Shown here: piece after piece, positions 51,603-58,084 of the stretch
Layout: each line of letters begins with the position of its first letter
How positions within the stretch are numbered: the first letter of the stretch is position 1
Virus record (IMG/VR): IMGVR_UViG_3300042319_001458
Location: 1 to 59,772 of that record
Source: a virus
Reading direction: 5' to 3' (one strand)
Length of the DNA stretch: 59,772 nucleotides
Position numbers and translations under genes: made by a program
Notes under the pieces: model-generated
What the model was told of the DNA's origin: nothing
The model's database searches: none
The model's input: the letters and a program-made list of their open reading frames with translations, nothing else

Positions 51603-51627
51603 CCCCGAGATGATAACATACTCGGGG
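51603..51627 (-). terminator. Hairpin after the GapR-like gene
   Basis: A 7-bp stem (CCCCGAG with CTCGGGG, 11-base loop) lies 16 bases after the stop at 51643, reading leftward. The leftward flank TGAAACACTTTT holds a short U-run after a gap. It may terminate partly or delimit the GapR-like transcript from the terminase operon. Confidence 0.65.
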
Positions 51628-51642
51628 CGATTTGTTTATTTT

Positions 51643-51945
51643 TTAAAAATCGTCGTCTGCGTCGACTGGGTTACTCTTTGCGCGATCCATTGCCGCCTTT
51701 CCCAGGGGGGTGTCCGCCAGCATGCCCAAAGCATCCATATAGACTGCCAGAAGAGCTTGCTCCTCGGCCCTCTTGGCAGCATCCTGCTTACGAAGAGCAA
51801 CGATCTTTTTAATAATTTTTGGGTCAAACCCATTTACCTTGGCCTCGACGTAAACTTCTTTGATGTCATCGGCGATTGCTGCTTTTTCTTCCTCGAGCTT
51901 TTCGATTCGCTCAACAAGCGCCTTGATCTGGTTGTTGGTTACCAT
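51643..51945 (-). CDS. gapR-like: GapR-family (DUF2312) nucleoid protein
   Basis: 100 aa. 'QIKALVERIEKLEEEKAAIADDIKEVYVEAKVNGFDPKIIKKIVALRKQD' matches DUF2312 almost along its length: a long N-terminal coiled coil, 'NGFD-K-I-I-K-K-I-V-A-L-R' DNA-binding section and a short C-terminal helix. GapR is an alphaproteobacterial protein that clamps overtwisted DNA and is needed for replication and cell-cycle progression. The acidic tail 'DADDDF' is an extra. It is the second leftward gene from the divergent promoter region at 52.15 kb. Family call strong; phage role inferred. Confidence 0.9.
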   Translation of the reverse strand: MVTNNQIKALVERIEKLEEEKAAIADDIKEVYVEAKVNGFDPKIIKKIVALRKQDAAKRAEEQALLAVYMDALGMLADTPLGKAAMDRAKSNPVDADDDF

Positions 51946-52132
51946 TTTTCAGTCCTTCCTCAATTTGATGGCAGATATGATTCGCCATGTGCCAGCAATA
52001 GTCACAGGTCTCGAGACAGGGTTCCGTAGGGTCTGCAGCCGTTACACTTCCATATCCATCTCGATTTCGATTTATTGTGGCCCCGAAGGTGCAAACCCCA
52101 CGAGCAACAATTTTTCTTAAATTTACGTCCAT
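51911..52132 (-). CDS. Cys-rich hypothetical protein, 73 aa
   Basis: ATG 52132 sits in GGAAAAATTGAC-ATG, close to the shared leader of this phage. The protein has 'CLETCDYCWHMANHICHQ', a Cys/His cluster that could bind zinc, and its 3' end overlaps the GapR start by 35 bases. First gene of the late leftward direction. Unknown. Confidence 0.6.
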   Translation of the reverse strand: MDVNLRKIVARGVCTFGATINRNRDGYGSVTAADPTEPCLETCDYCWHMANHICHQIEEGLKNGNQQPDQGAC

Positions 52133-52146
52133 GTCAATTTTTCCGC

Positions 52147-52181
52147 TTGACGTATGAAGAAACTTCACTATTATACGAATC
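52147..52181 (+). promoter_or_regulatory. Promoter P1 with palindromic operator and GANTC site
   Basis: -35 TTGACG (52147-52152), 16-base spacer, -10 TATTAT (52169-52174). The spacer holds a perfect palindrome, TGAAG-AAA-CTTCA (52155-52167). Two bases after the -10 lies GAATC, a GANTC site (52177-52181). The same layout recurs at 53535. On the opposite strand TATAAT (52175-52170) could serve leftward genes with a weak -35, making the palindrome a shared operator. Confidence 0.85.
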
Positions 52182-52210
52182 ACTGATTGATATTGAACTG
52201 GAGACTGACA

Positions 52211-52522
52211 ATGACAAACGCTTCAAACACCGCCGCTCTCGCCGATGCCTACGCTGCTCTTAAGCACGAGGAAAACTCAATCAAGGCTCGCCTCGAGACT
52301 GTCAAGGCCGAGATCCTGTCGGTTGGCGACAAAGAGATCGTTGGCGACACCTGCGTCGTTGCAGTCGTCGACAAGAAAGGCGCTGTATCGCTCGACAAGG
52401 ATGCTGCGATCTTGCTGCTCCGTCAGCTGGGCGCGACCGACGAGCAGATCGCTTCGCTCAACAAGGTTGGCAAGCCTACGCAGGCTCTGCAAATCAAAGC
52501 CAAGCTGGCGCTCGCAATCTAA
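52211..52522 (+). CDS. Hypothetical protein, 103 aa
   Basis: ATG 52211 follows GGAGACTGACA. 'TNASNTAALADAYAALKHEENSIKARLETVKAEILSVGDKEI' is a coiled coil; 'GDTCVVAVVDKKGAVSLDKDAAILLLRQLGATDEQIASLNKVGKPTQALQIKAK' forms a strand pair and helix. It resembles small host-interaction proteins of phages but no family is recognised. First gene of the P1 transcript. Confidence 0.7.
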   Translation: MTNASNTAALADAYAALKHEENSIKARLETVKAEILSVGDKEIVGDTCVVAVVDKKGAVSLDKDAAILLLRQLGATDEQIASLNKVGKPTQALQIKAKLALAI

Positions 52523-52614
52523 TGCGAGCCCTCTGGCTGGTCCTCACAACATTGGCGGGCACGTTGATCGTGCCTGCTCTGTCCCTAGCAACGCTGTATA
52601 TTGTTTATCATTGA
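52522..52614 (+). CDS. 30-aa single-span membrane peptide
   Basis: TAATG overlap with the previous gene. A basic start and a long hydrophobic stretch ('ALWLVLTTLAGTLIVPALSLATLYIVYH'). It is the second such tiny membrane peptide in the genome. Translational coupling to the gene before it and the strong membrane character support it. Role unknown. Confidence 0.55.
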   Translation: MRALWLVLTTLAGTLIVPALSLATLYIVYH

Positions 52615-52625
52615 TGGAGATTGAT

Positions 52626-52841
52626 ATGATCACTCTGACAAAACCAATTCCAGATAGTCCTTTACATGATTATGATGACGATACCATCAAAGCAATGATC
52701 AAATTTTGGCGCAACGATATGGAACTTGAACCAGACCAAACAATTTCTCCTTTAATGTATAAAAACTTAATCGATAATGCTTACAAAGTTCTTGGTTATA
52801 GATGCGCTATTCAATACCTAGAAATGTATGGAGACGAATAA
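52626..52841 (+). CDS. Hypothetical protein, 71 aa
   Basis: GGAGATTGAT-ATG leader. Acidic and soluble ('DSPLHDYDDDTIKAMIKFWRNDMELEPDQ', 'LGYRCAIQYLEMYG'), helical. Unrecognised; part of the P1 small-gene set. Confidence 0.65.
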   Translation: MITLTKPIPDSPLHDYDDDTIKAMIKFWRNDMELEPDQTISPLMYKNLIDNAYKVLGYRCAIQYLEMYGDE

Positions 52842-52842
52842 A

Positions 52843-53043
52843 ATGAGTATGGCAATCTCAAATAAACTGTCGGGCTTTTATGTTTCTAGTTTGCCAGTTG
52901 TCTTTGCCGGCGATTTACTAATGATTGGCACGATGGTGCTTGGCATGGGCATTTATTTTGAGAACGCTTCAACAATCTTTTTTGGCCTGTATGACATAAC
53001 GCTTGGCGCAATCTTCGTTAAAAACACAATCAAGGAGAGTTGA
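52843..53043 (+). CDS. Two-span small membrane protein, 66 aa
   Basis: ATG 52843 (GGAG 9 bases upstream) is better than the in-frame ATG at 52828, which overlaps the previous gene. Two hydrophobic helices ('SSLPVVFAGDLLMIGTMVLGMG' and 'STIFFGLYDITLGAIFV') with a short loop. Membrane location is clear; function is not. Confidence 0.65.
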   Translation: MSMAISNKLSGFYVSSLPVVFAGDLLMIGTMVLGMGIYFENASTIFFGLYDITLGAIFVKNTIKES

Positions 53044-53044
53044 T

Positions 53045-53494
53045 ATGGGAACTCGCGCTGTATATTCGTTCAACGATGGTGACGATAAATTCCACGTCTA
53101 TAAGCACTGGGATGGATACCCAGAAGGCGCTGCACTTTTCTTCATGAATGCTATTCCATACGCATGGGGCGGCACTCGTTTTGAGGCAATGGATTTTGCC
53201 GCAGCATTTGTTGCTGGAAACAAAAAAGAAGGCGGTGGCGACGTCTACTTTACCAAGGGCCCGAACCGTCATGGTGATTTAGAGTATATTTATGAGCTTT
53301 CTCAAAACAGTCTTGGTGGCCTAATGATTAAAGCTTACAGCGTTAATTGGGACGAAACCAAAAACAAAACCGTGAAAAATAAAAAGCCAATGTTCAGCGG
53401 ATCTCTATTTGCATTTATCTCTAACTATGGCGACGAAGAAACAAGAAAACGCGCCGAGGAACAGTGGCTGCCGAAAGAAAAACAGGCGGCGTAA
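53045..53494 (+). CDS. Conserved phage protein, 149 aa
   Basis: GGAGAGTTGAT-ATG leader. 'MGTRAVYSFNDGDDKFHVYKHWDGYPEGAALFFMNAI' is a recognisable phage and bacterial family start ('TRAvi.f.d..........-v-kHwDGYPeG') of unknown function. It ends with a basic stretch and is the last gene before a strong terminator at 53497. Confidence 0.75.
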   Translation: MGTRAVYSFNDGDDKFHVYKHWDGYPEGAALFFMNAIPYAWGGTRFEAMDFAAAFVAGNKKEGGGDVYFTKGPNRHGDLEYIYELSQNSLGGLMIKAYSVNWDETKNKTVKNKKPMFSGSLFAFISNYGDEETRKRAEEQWLPKEKQAA

Positions 53495-53496
53495 AT

Positions 53497-53524
53497 AAAA
53501 GGGGGTTCGGCCCCTTTTTTATTT
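53497..53524 (+). terminator. Strong intrinsic terminator ending the P1 operon
   Basis: A perfect 8-bp stem (AAAAGGGG with CCCCTTTT, loop GTTCGG) followed by TTATTTTA. It ends the P1 transcript just before promoter P2, so the two small operons are separate units. Confidence 0.92.
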
Positions 53525-53534
53525 TACACCATGC

Positions 53535-53569
53535 TTGACATGTGAAGAAACTTCATTATATTACGAATC
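53535..53569 (+). promoter_or_regulatory. Promoter P2, duplicate of P1, with palindromic operator and GANTC site
   Basis: -35 TTGACA (53535-53540), 16-base spacer, -10 TATATT (53557-53562). The spacer carries the same TGAAG-AAA-CTTCA palindrome (53543-53555) at the same place as in P1, and GAATC (53565-53569) again follows the -10 by 2 bases. Similarity continues downstream into 'ATTGATATG'. A duplicated regulatory module. Confidence 0.88.
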
Positions 53570-53591
53570 ATAGATTGATATGGAGGTTGAT

Positions 53592-53795
53592 ATGAAAATC
53601 ATCACTTACCAATGCGATTGGACAAACGAGTGGATCGCTTTCGACGAAAACTATGCCGATGACTTTACGCCTCACGGTGTAGGCTCGACCATCGGCGCAG
53701 CAATTGAAGACCTAAAAAACATCATGGAGCAATACTTGGATTCCGAAACTAAATATAACGCATGGCTTGCTGACTTTTTATCTTATGGAGCTTGA
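53592..53795 (+). CDS. Hypothetical protein, 67 aa
   Basis: GGAGGTTGAT-ATG leader. 'MKIITYQCDWTNEWIAFDENYADDFTPHGVGSTIGAAIEDLKNIMEQYLD' is an acidic protein with a helical second half, of the type 'V..S...-G-AI-DL' found in phage and toxin-antitoxin-like small proteins. First gene after P2. Unknown. Confidence 0.65.
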   Translation: MKIITYQCDWTNEWIAFDENYADDFTPHGVGSTIGAAIEDLKNIMEQYLDSETKYNAWLADFLSYGA

Positions 53796-53796
53796 T

Positions 53797-54039
53797 ATGA
53801 CCAAACAACCTAAACCAGACTTTATCGTTCACGCAGGCGAGTGGGCAACTGTGTGGCAATTCCAGCCTGTATCAAAGCAGGCTTTGGATCTGCTTGAAGA
53901 GATCCACATTGAGGATTGGCAATGGACTGGCAACGGCATGTTTGCCGTTGATCATCGCCCTGCACGCGATCTTGCTCGCTACATCGTCGGCGAAGGCATG
54001 ACGGTGTTTCACCCTGAGTATGGATATTTTGGAGGTTGA
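53797..54039 (+). CDS. Hypothetical protein, 80 aa
   Basis: GGAGCTTGAT-ATG leader immediately after the previous stop. 'WATVWQFQPVSKQALDLLEEIHIEDWQWTGNGMFAVDHRPARDLARYIVGEGMTVFHPEYGYFGG' has a DUF-like helix and aromatic tail. The pattern 'QPVS..A..WL.-H......W.G-...VdhRy...L...m...G' recurs in small phage proteins of unknown function. Confidence 0.65.
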   Translation: MTKQPKPDFIVHAGEWATVWQFQPVSKQALDLLEEIHIEDWQWTGNGMFAVDHRPARDLARYIVGEGMTVFHPEYGYFGG

Positions 54040-54043
54040 TATC

Positions 54044-54373
54044 ATGGATCAAAAACGCCCATACATCCTCGCGTCAAACCAGCTGTGCTACGACGCCAAC
54101 CCAACGCTATGGAATACATTTTGTGCACTGACTGGCCGACCTATCGGCCAGCCTAATTATAATTGGACTGAACAAGATGTTGTTGTCGCCATGCTTGCAA
54201 GAGGATTAAACAAAAATGACGCCGGAAAAAATGATTCAGATAATGGACAGGCAGGGAATGTCGAACCAGGACGTAGCTTCAATATCAGGCGTGACGTATC
54301 GTCAGGTAATGTCATGGCGGTCAGGCCAACATCCAGTTCCGATGATGCTGTCCTTTTTGTTGTTGGCTCTTGA
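54044..54373 (+). CDS. Hypothetical protein, 109 aa, with extended overlap with an HTH gene
   Basis: GGAGGTTGATATC-ATG leader. The first ~58 residues ('DQKRPYILASNQLCYDANPTLWNTFCALTGRPIG', 'EQDVVVAMLARGLNKN') look like a genuine small protein; after that, from about 54216, the sequence becomes a disordered shadow of the HTH gene in the next frame. Either the 158-base overlap is real, or the gene ends early in the related phages and a frameshift has extended it here. Confidence 0.55.
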   Translation: MDQKRPYILASNQLCYDANPTLWNTFCALTGRPIGQPNYNWTEQDVVVAMLARGLNKNDAGKNDSDNGQAGNVEPGRSFNIRRDVSSGNVMAVRPTSSSDDAVLFVVGS

Positions 54374-54440
54374 CGAAGGCGCATTGAGTTCAGACTGGCT
54401 TGTGTCAGCACTGGAAAAAGAATTAATAGAACGCACATAA
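54216..54440 (+). CDS. HTH DNA-binding protein, 74 aa; candidate P1/P2 regulator
   Basis: 'PEKMIQIMDRQGMSNQDVASISGVTYRQVMSWRSGQHPVPMMLSFLLLALDEG' is a clear Xre-like HTH: helix, 'MSNQDVASISGVTYRQVMSW' turn and recognition helix, then a hydrophobic dimer helix. It is the last gene of the P2 transcript and lies in the only region with the TGAAG-AAA-CTTCA palindrome. It is the best candidate to bind that operator and control its own synthesis; this is inference. Confidence 0.7.
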   Translation: MTPEKMIQIMDRQGMSNQDVASISGVTYRQVMSWRSGQHPVPMMLSFLLLALDEGALSSDWLVSALEKELIERT

Positions 54441-54446
54441 AGAAAA

Positions 54447-54471
54447 AGGGGGAGGTAAGTTGCCTCCCCCT
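54447..54471. terminator. Terminator between convergent small-gene and replication operons
   Basis: A perfect 9-bp stem (AGGGGGAGG with CCTCCCCCT, 7-base loop). Leftward transcription meets TTTTTCTTT right after the stem, a strong terminator for the operon starting upstream of 55278. Rightward the stem lacks a U-run. A second inverted repeat (CACACAT/ATGTGTG) follows at 54473-54499. 54500-54594 holds nothing else I can identify. Confidence 0.85.
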
Positions 54472-54594
54472 GCACACATAGGTGTCACGCGATGTGTGTA
54501 TTTCTGTCTTTTCGATTCAGAGCTCCATTAAACGAAAATAATCACGCCATTTAATAAATATCACAAGGCAGGCGTGATAAACCTTTTGTGATTC

Positions 54595-55278
54595 CTAAAA
54601 CGGAATATCGTCACCCTTCTCCCAATCGAAACCTTCGGGAGCGCCATCTATTGGCGGCGTTTCGTCAAATATACCCTCTTCTGTGGAGGAGCCAATAGGC
54701 GTTTCAAGCGGATCTGTTACGCTCGTTTTTGTGCGAGTTACTGTCGCGCCTTCAAAAACATGCTTGGCTTTGACGACGTCTGGGAACGCCGAGATCATGT
54801 GTGAAATTTCTTCCAGCGTGTAGACGTTAATCTTTCTACCCTCTGCATATATGCGATTCGCCAACTGTGGATCTCTGACGATCGTCGCCACTGTTCCATC
54901 CTCAAGGCAGACTTCCCAAATCTGCGGATCAAGCACTTGTGCACCAGCACTCTCTGCTGCTTTGTCGAGGGCCGTCCAAGCCTTTGCCATACGTCCGGCT
55001 TCTCTTCGCACATCCTCTAGGCCTCCTGTCCATCGCGCCTGGCTGGTTAAATATCGCTGTCGGTCGAACTTCTCGCGCAGCTCTGTGCTGACCAGGAGGC
55101 GCAACCGATCGCGACCCCACTTGAGCTCAAGCTCGACCTCTAGCGCGTCCGCCTCGTCGAGCGCCGCCCTGCCAGCGATATACATGCCGGGGGTCGCCAT
55201 CCAGGGAATTGGCTTATAGGTAACCGGGACGCCCCGATCGACCTTATCCTTTTTTATCGGCGTTTTCCGTGCTGCCAT
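54595..55278 (-). CDS. SSB-like C-terminal tail protein (candidate ssDNA-binding protein), 227 aa
   Basis: 227 aa. The last six residues are 'DDIPF', the bacterial SSB tip that binds replication and repair partners. A long disordered acidic linker ('STEEGIFDETPPIDGAPEGFDWEKG') precedes it, the usual SSB layout. The N-terminal ~150 residues are helical with many charges ('YLTSQARWTGGLEDVRREAGRMAKAWTALDKAAE') and a 'EVCLEDGTVATIVRDPQLANRIY' section; they do not look like a normal OB fold. It may use the tip to copy SSB contacts rather than bind ssDNA itself. It lies at the end of the replication operon. Confidence 0.6.
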   Translation of the reverse strand: MAARKTPIKKDKVDRGVPVTYKPIPWMATPGMYIAGRAALDEADALEVELELKWGRDRLRLLVSTELREKFDRQRYLTSQARWTGGLEDVRREAGRMAKAWTALDKAAESAGAQVLDPQIWEVCLEDGTVATIVRDPQLANRIYAEGRKINVYTLEEISHMISAFPDVVKAKHVFEGATVTRTKTSVTDPLETPIGSSTEEGIFDETPPIDGAPEGFDWEKGDDIPF

Positions 55279-55462
55279 CTTTCATCTCCATTTCAATATC
55301 AACTTTTTTCTGTTCATCGATGATTGCGCGGATGAGCAGCATCGCCGTCTCACCCAATTTGAGACACCCGCAAGACGGATCTCTTGGCGCATTTCTCACG
55401 ATCGCCATGAACCTTTCCATGCGACCGCCTGTCAGCTGTGGGGGTAATTCCGAGGGGATCAT
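55244..55462 (-). CDS. Hypothetical protein, 72 aa
   Basis: Overlaps the previous-in-map gene by 35 bases. 'MIPSELPPQLTGGRMERFMAIVRNAPRDPSCGCLKLGETAMLLIRAIIDEQKKVDIEMEMKDGST' is a small soluble protein with a Cys-x-Cys pair. The start is uncertain. A -35-like TTGACA (55522-55517) lies upstream. Unknown. Confidence 0.6.
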   Translation of the reverse strand: MIPSELPPQLTGGRMERFMAIVRNAPRDPSCGCLKLGETAMLLIRAIIDEQKKVDIEMEMKDGSTENADKKG

Positions 55463-55765
55463 TTCGATACCAACATCATCAGAACGCCGTGGAGGCTAAA
55501 ACACACCAAGCCCACCTGTCAAGCGCCCGTCGGTAGCGAGCGCGTAGCCGCCCTAGCGGCGCAGCGCGAGCGGGGGGTTCTAGGGGGGTCCAGTTTTACG
55601 GAGTAAAACCAGCCGAGAAGATCCTTAGGGATCAATGGGTTATGAAGCATAAAATCAATACTCACTTTCTTTCGCGGAAACAACGACTTATCAACGATTT
55701 ATTGTTGAAAGCGTTGCTCGATGCCGAACTTACCTTGGCGGTCAATAACTTATGCGCTATAATCT
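55463..55765. other. 303-bp non-coding region, candidate origin or control region
   Basis: No convincing gene on either strand. It holds: TTGACA read leftward at 55522-55517 (candidate -35 for the 55462 gene, -10 poor); a GC hairpin GCCGC-CCTA-GCGGC near 55550; a perfect 7-bp hairpin GTTTTAC-GGA-GTAAAAC (55593-55609); GATCC-TTA-GGATC-like repeat near 55620; and AT-rich direct repeats with TTATCAACG near 55688-55697, similar to a DnaA box. Lying between the PrimPol-helicase and its neighbour, it could be a replication origin. Weak evidence. Confidence 0.45.
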
Positions 55766-57964
55766 TCAAAGCCCCTTACCTTTGCGCAAACCCTTTTTGT
55801 TGTTCTTATCACCCCATGTGTCGGTCACGATCACGTCCTCCTTATGCCACAAGTTTACATATTTTTGACAGACCTCGACAGACAAACCGAACGAATCACT
55901 GAGTCGATCTGCAGCGTTTCGATCCGATTCTTTTCCCCTCCCCCATGGGTATCCACCCCGCCATGCGTCATCGATCGCCTGCACCATCTTTCGGCACATC
56001 TCCATGTCGGGTTCTTTTTGCGTTTGCTGCGCCCCTCCGAAGCCTGCTGATGCGTCCTTCTTGTTAGGCGCTGGAGTAGTAGCCGCCTCTATCATACAAG
56101 CCACCAGCGAGCTGCTTGTGAGGTTCACAGGAACCTCTATCAGCTCAAAGGGGATCTCCCACCCGTCAGCCGCCTCCTTGATCTTTCTAGCCGTCATCGT
56201 GCCCGTCATAGCCGGCTTTTCACGCTCGATATGGAGAGCCACGTTTGCCGAGCCTTCAAAGACCGATGAGCCACGCATCGATGTCCCGCCACCCTTGGCC
56301 ATGTGATGGATGCCGACGACCGCGCAGCCGAATGCATGCCTGACCGCGTCACATCCCTGAACGTAAAGCGTCATGTCTTTCTGCAGGTTTTCGTCCGCTC
56401 CAGGTAAGACGCGCGACACCGTGTCGACGAAAATCGCGATAGGCTTCTCGTGACAGTAGTTTTCTATTTCATGCTTGATTGTCTGAATTAACTTCACAAT
56501 GTGTGAAGGATCTACAAAGTTCATCGATTCCCTGATGAAGTGAAAATTATTCCTATTTATTTTACGACCTGTCTTCTTCTCCCACGCCTGCATGCGGAAT
56601 TTCATGTCCGTCGAGCCCTCCGAGGAGATGTAGAGGACGGGCCCATGCTTGTTTATTTTTCGGCCCCACCAATGCGTGATGTCGACGTCGCAGAGCGAGA
56701 AGGCGAGATCTAACGCGACGAAGGTCTTGCCGCAGCCGGGGATGCCGTAGATGAAAGCCATTGCGCTTTCGATCATCAGCTTTTCGATCAAGAAGACAGG
56801 ATCGGGAAGGTTATAGATATCATCCACACGCAGCACCTCGAATAAATTAGTTGGCTTAGGATCGACGACAGTGAAGACCTGCTTTGGCGTGTCCCATTCG
56901 TCGTCAGATTCGAGTTGCGTTTTATTCGGCGAATTTTCCGCAACTGGCTCTGCAATCCCCTGCGCAATTTTATCGGCGAATGATGGTTCCTTTTTTGGTG
57001 TAGGCTTTGGGACCTTTGCCGCCTCGATAATCTTGTCCCAATCTTTGAGAGACGCGCGCCACTTTGCGCGAAATTCAGTTACGCCTCGGCCTTCGCGCTC
57101 AAGCAGCTGTTCCTTGCTTTCAGCCGGACCCGGGAGACGTGATTCGACCTTGCTGACGTAAATGCCAAACAGCTCTTCGCGCTGGGCCTCGAGCTCCTTG
57201 GGACCAGGCTGGATCGGGCAGTCGCGTGCTATGTCCGTCAGCCGCGCCCAAATCATCTTGAACATATAATCTTCGCGACCATCCTGAATGCCGCCCCAGG
57301 CATTCGTCGCATGCTCTGGAGACGCCGTCCTTTGCGTCGGGTCGCTTGGCGTATGCCCACCATACCTTTCAGCAAGAATGTCTATTTGCTCGCACAGGAA
57401 TTTAGGCGCGACAGCAATCTCTAAATCCCATGGCGCTTGCCCCTCGATCCATTCATACCGCTTGCCGCTTTCGTGCATCGATGGAGCCGCGACGATAAAG
57501 CCGCCAATGCCTCTAATATCGACGCCGATCGACGTTTTAATGGTTGGCGGGCTCCACCCATCAGGCGCGCGAAAAAGGATCTGCAAGCCGCCTCCACCAG
57601 TGCGCTGGGTAGGCGATTCAAGGTCAGCCGCATGCTCTTGCATGTCGAGACAGCAAGACCACCATAATGCCGCGTCAGGCTTAGAATGCGTATCGAGATC
57701 AACAACGAAGACGCGACCGCTACAGCCGCCCGTGAGGATGCCGATATTGTTGCGGGCTTCATTGATATTTGAAAACCAGCTGTTGAAGGTATTGTCATCA
57801 ACGAGCTCGTTTTGAAAATCACGCCATTCCTTCAGCGCGGGCCTTTTCCAATTATGGACGGCCCTGCTTGGGTAATATGACGGGACTGCTTGCAAACCAA
57901 GAGCGCGATACATGCGCGCATAATCTGTAAGACTTGCGAAGTCTTCTTCAAAGTCAGGTAGCAT
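55766..57964 (-). CDS. Primase-polymerase / helicase fusion
   Basis: 732 aa. The N-terminal ~260 residues are a PrimPol domain (bifunctional DNA primase/polymerase type): 'ILTGGCSGRVFVVDLDTHS' with the metal-binding 'DLD' at ~90, 'RTGGGGLQILFRAPD', and 'GVDIRGIGGFIVAAPSMHESGKRYEW' (~145-170). The C-terminal half is a RecA-like helicase: Walker A 'GIPGCGKTF' (~405), Walker B 'IAIFVDTVSR' (~513) and 'VVGIHHMAKGGGTSMRGSS'. It unwinds DNA and makes primers. It is the only replicative enzyme of the phage I can recognise; no DNA polymerase gene is present. Confidence 0.9.
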   Translation of the reverse strand: MLPDFEEDFASLTDYARMYRALGLQAVPSYYPSRAVHNWKRPALKEWRDFQNELVDDNTFNSWFSNINEARNNIGILTGGCSGRVFVVDLDTHSKPDAALWWSCCLDMQEHAADLESPTQRTGGGGLQILFRAPDGWSPPTIKTSIGVDIRGIGGFIVAAPSMHESGKRYEWIEGQAPWDLEIAVAPKFLCEQIDILAERYGGHTPSDPTQRTASPEHATNAWGGIQDGREDYMFKMIWARLTDIARDCPIQPGPKELEAQREELFGIYVSKVESRLPGPAESKEQLLEREGRGVTEFRAKWRASLKDWDKIIEAAKVPKPTPKKEPSFADKIAQGIAEPVAENSPNKTQLESDDEWDTPKQVFTVVDPKPTNLFEVLRVDDIYNLPDPVFLIEKLMIESAMAFIYGIPGCGKTFVALDLAFSLCDVDITHWWGRKINKHGPVLYISSEGSTDMKFRMQAWEKKTGRKINRNNFHFIRESMNFVDPSHIVKLIQTIKHEIENYCHEKPIAIFVDTVSRVLPGADENLQKDMTLYVQGCDAVRHAFGCAVVGIHHMAKGGGTSMRGSSVFEGSANVALHIEREKPAMTGTMTARKIKEAADGWEIPFELIEVPVNLTSSSLVACMIEAATTPAPNKKDASAGFGGAQQTQKEPDMEMCRKMVQAIDDAWRGGYPWGRGKESDRNAADRLSDSFGLSVEVCQKYVNLWHKEDVIVTDTWGDKNNKKGLRKGKGL

Positions 57965-57991
57965 GAGGAGGGGCCTCTATATATCGATTGA

Positions 57992-58042
57992 TTAAAGTTC
58001 AGGTTTTCTATATATTCCTATTGTTACTTTGGCTTTCGTCAT
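57992..58042 (-). CDS. 16-aa micro-ORF with strong ribosome site
   Basis: AAGGGAGGATTACA-ATG precedes a 17-codon frame (MTKAKVTIGIYRKPEL) ending 27 bases before the PrimPol start. It could be a leader peptide that sets PrimPol translation, or a tiny functional peptide. The ribosome site is better than that of PrimPol itself. Without expression data this stays a guess. Confidence 0.4.
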   Translation of the reverse strand: MTKAKVTIGIYRKPEL

Positions 58043-58066
58043 TGTAATCCTCCCTTGGACTTTATG

Positions 58067-58084
58067 GGGTCTCGCAAGAGACCC
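58067..58084. other. Hairpin at the end of the resolvase gene
   Basis: A perfect 7-bp stem (GGGTCTC-GCAA-GAGACCC) starts right at the stop of the RuvC-like gene, reading leftward, with CATAAAG after it. On the + strand it is followed by TTATTTTTTT, but no + strand gene precedes it. It probably acts as a 3' stability element or weak terminator before the PrimPol gene. Confidence 0.55.

Noticed and set aside
55642-55902. Plus-strand ORF of 86 aa in the gap beside the PrimPol gene
   Set aside because: No ribosome site, overlaps the end of the PrimPol gene in antisense and has no recognisable protein features.
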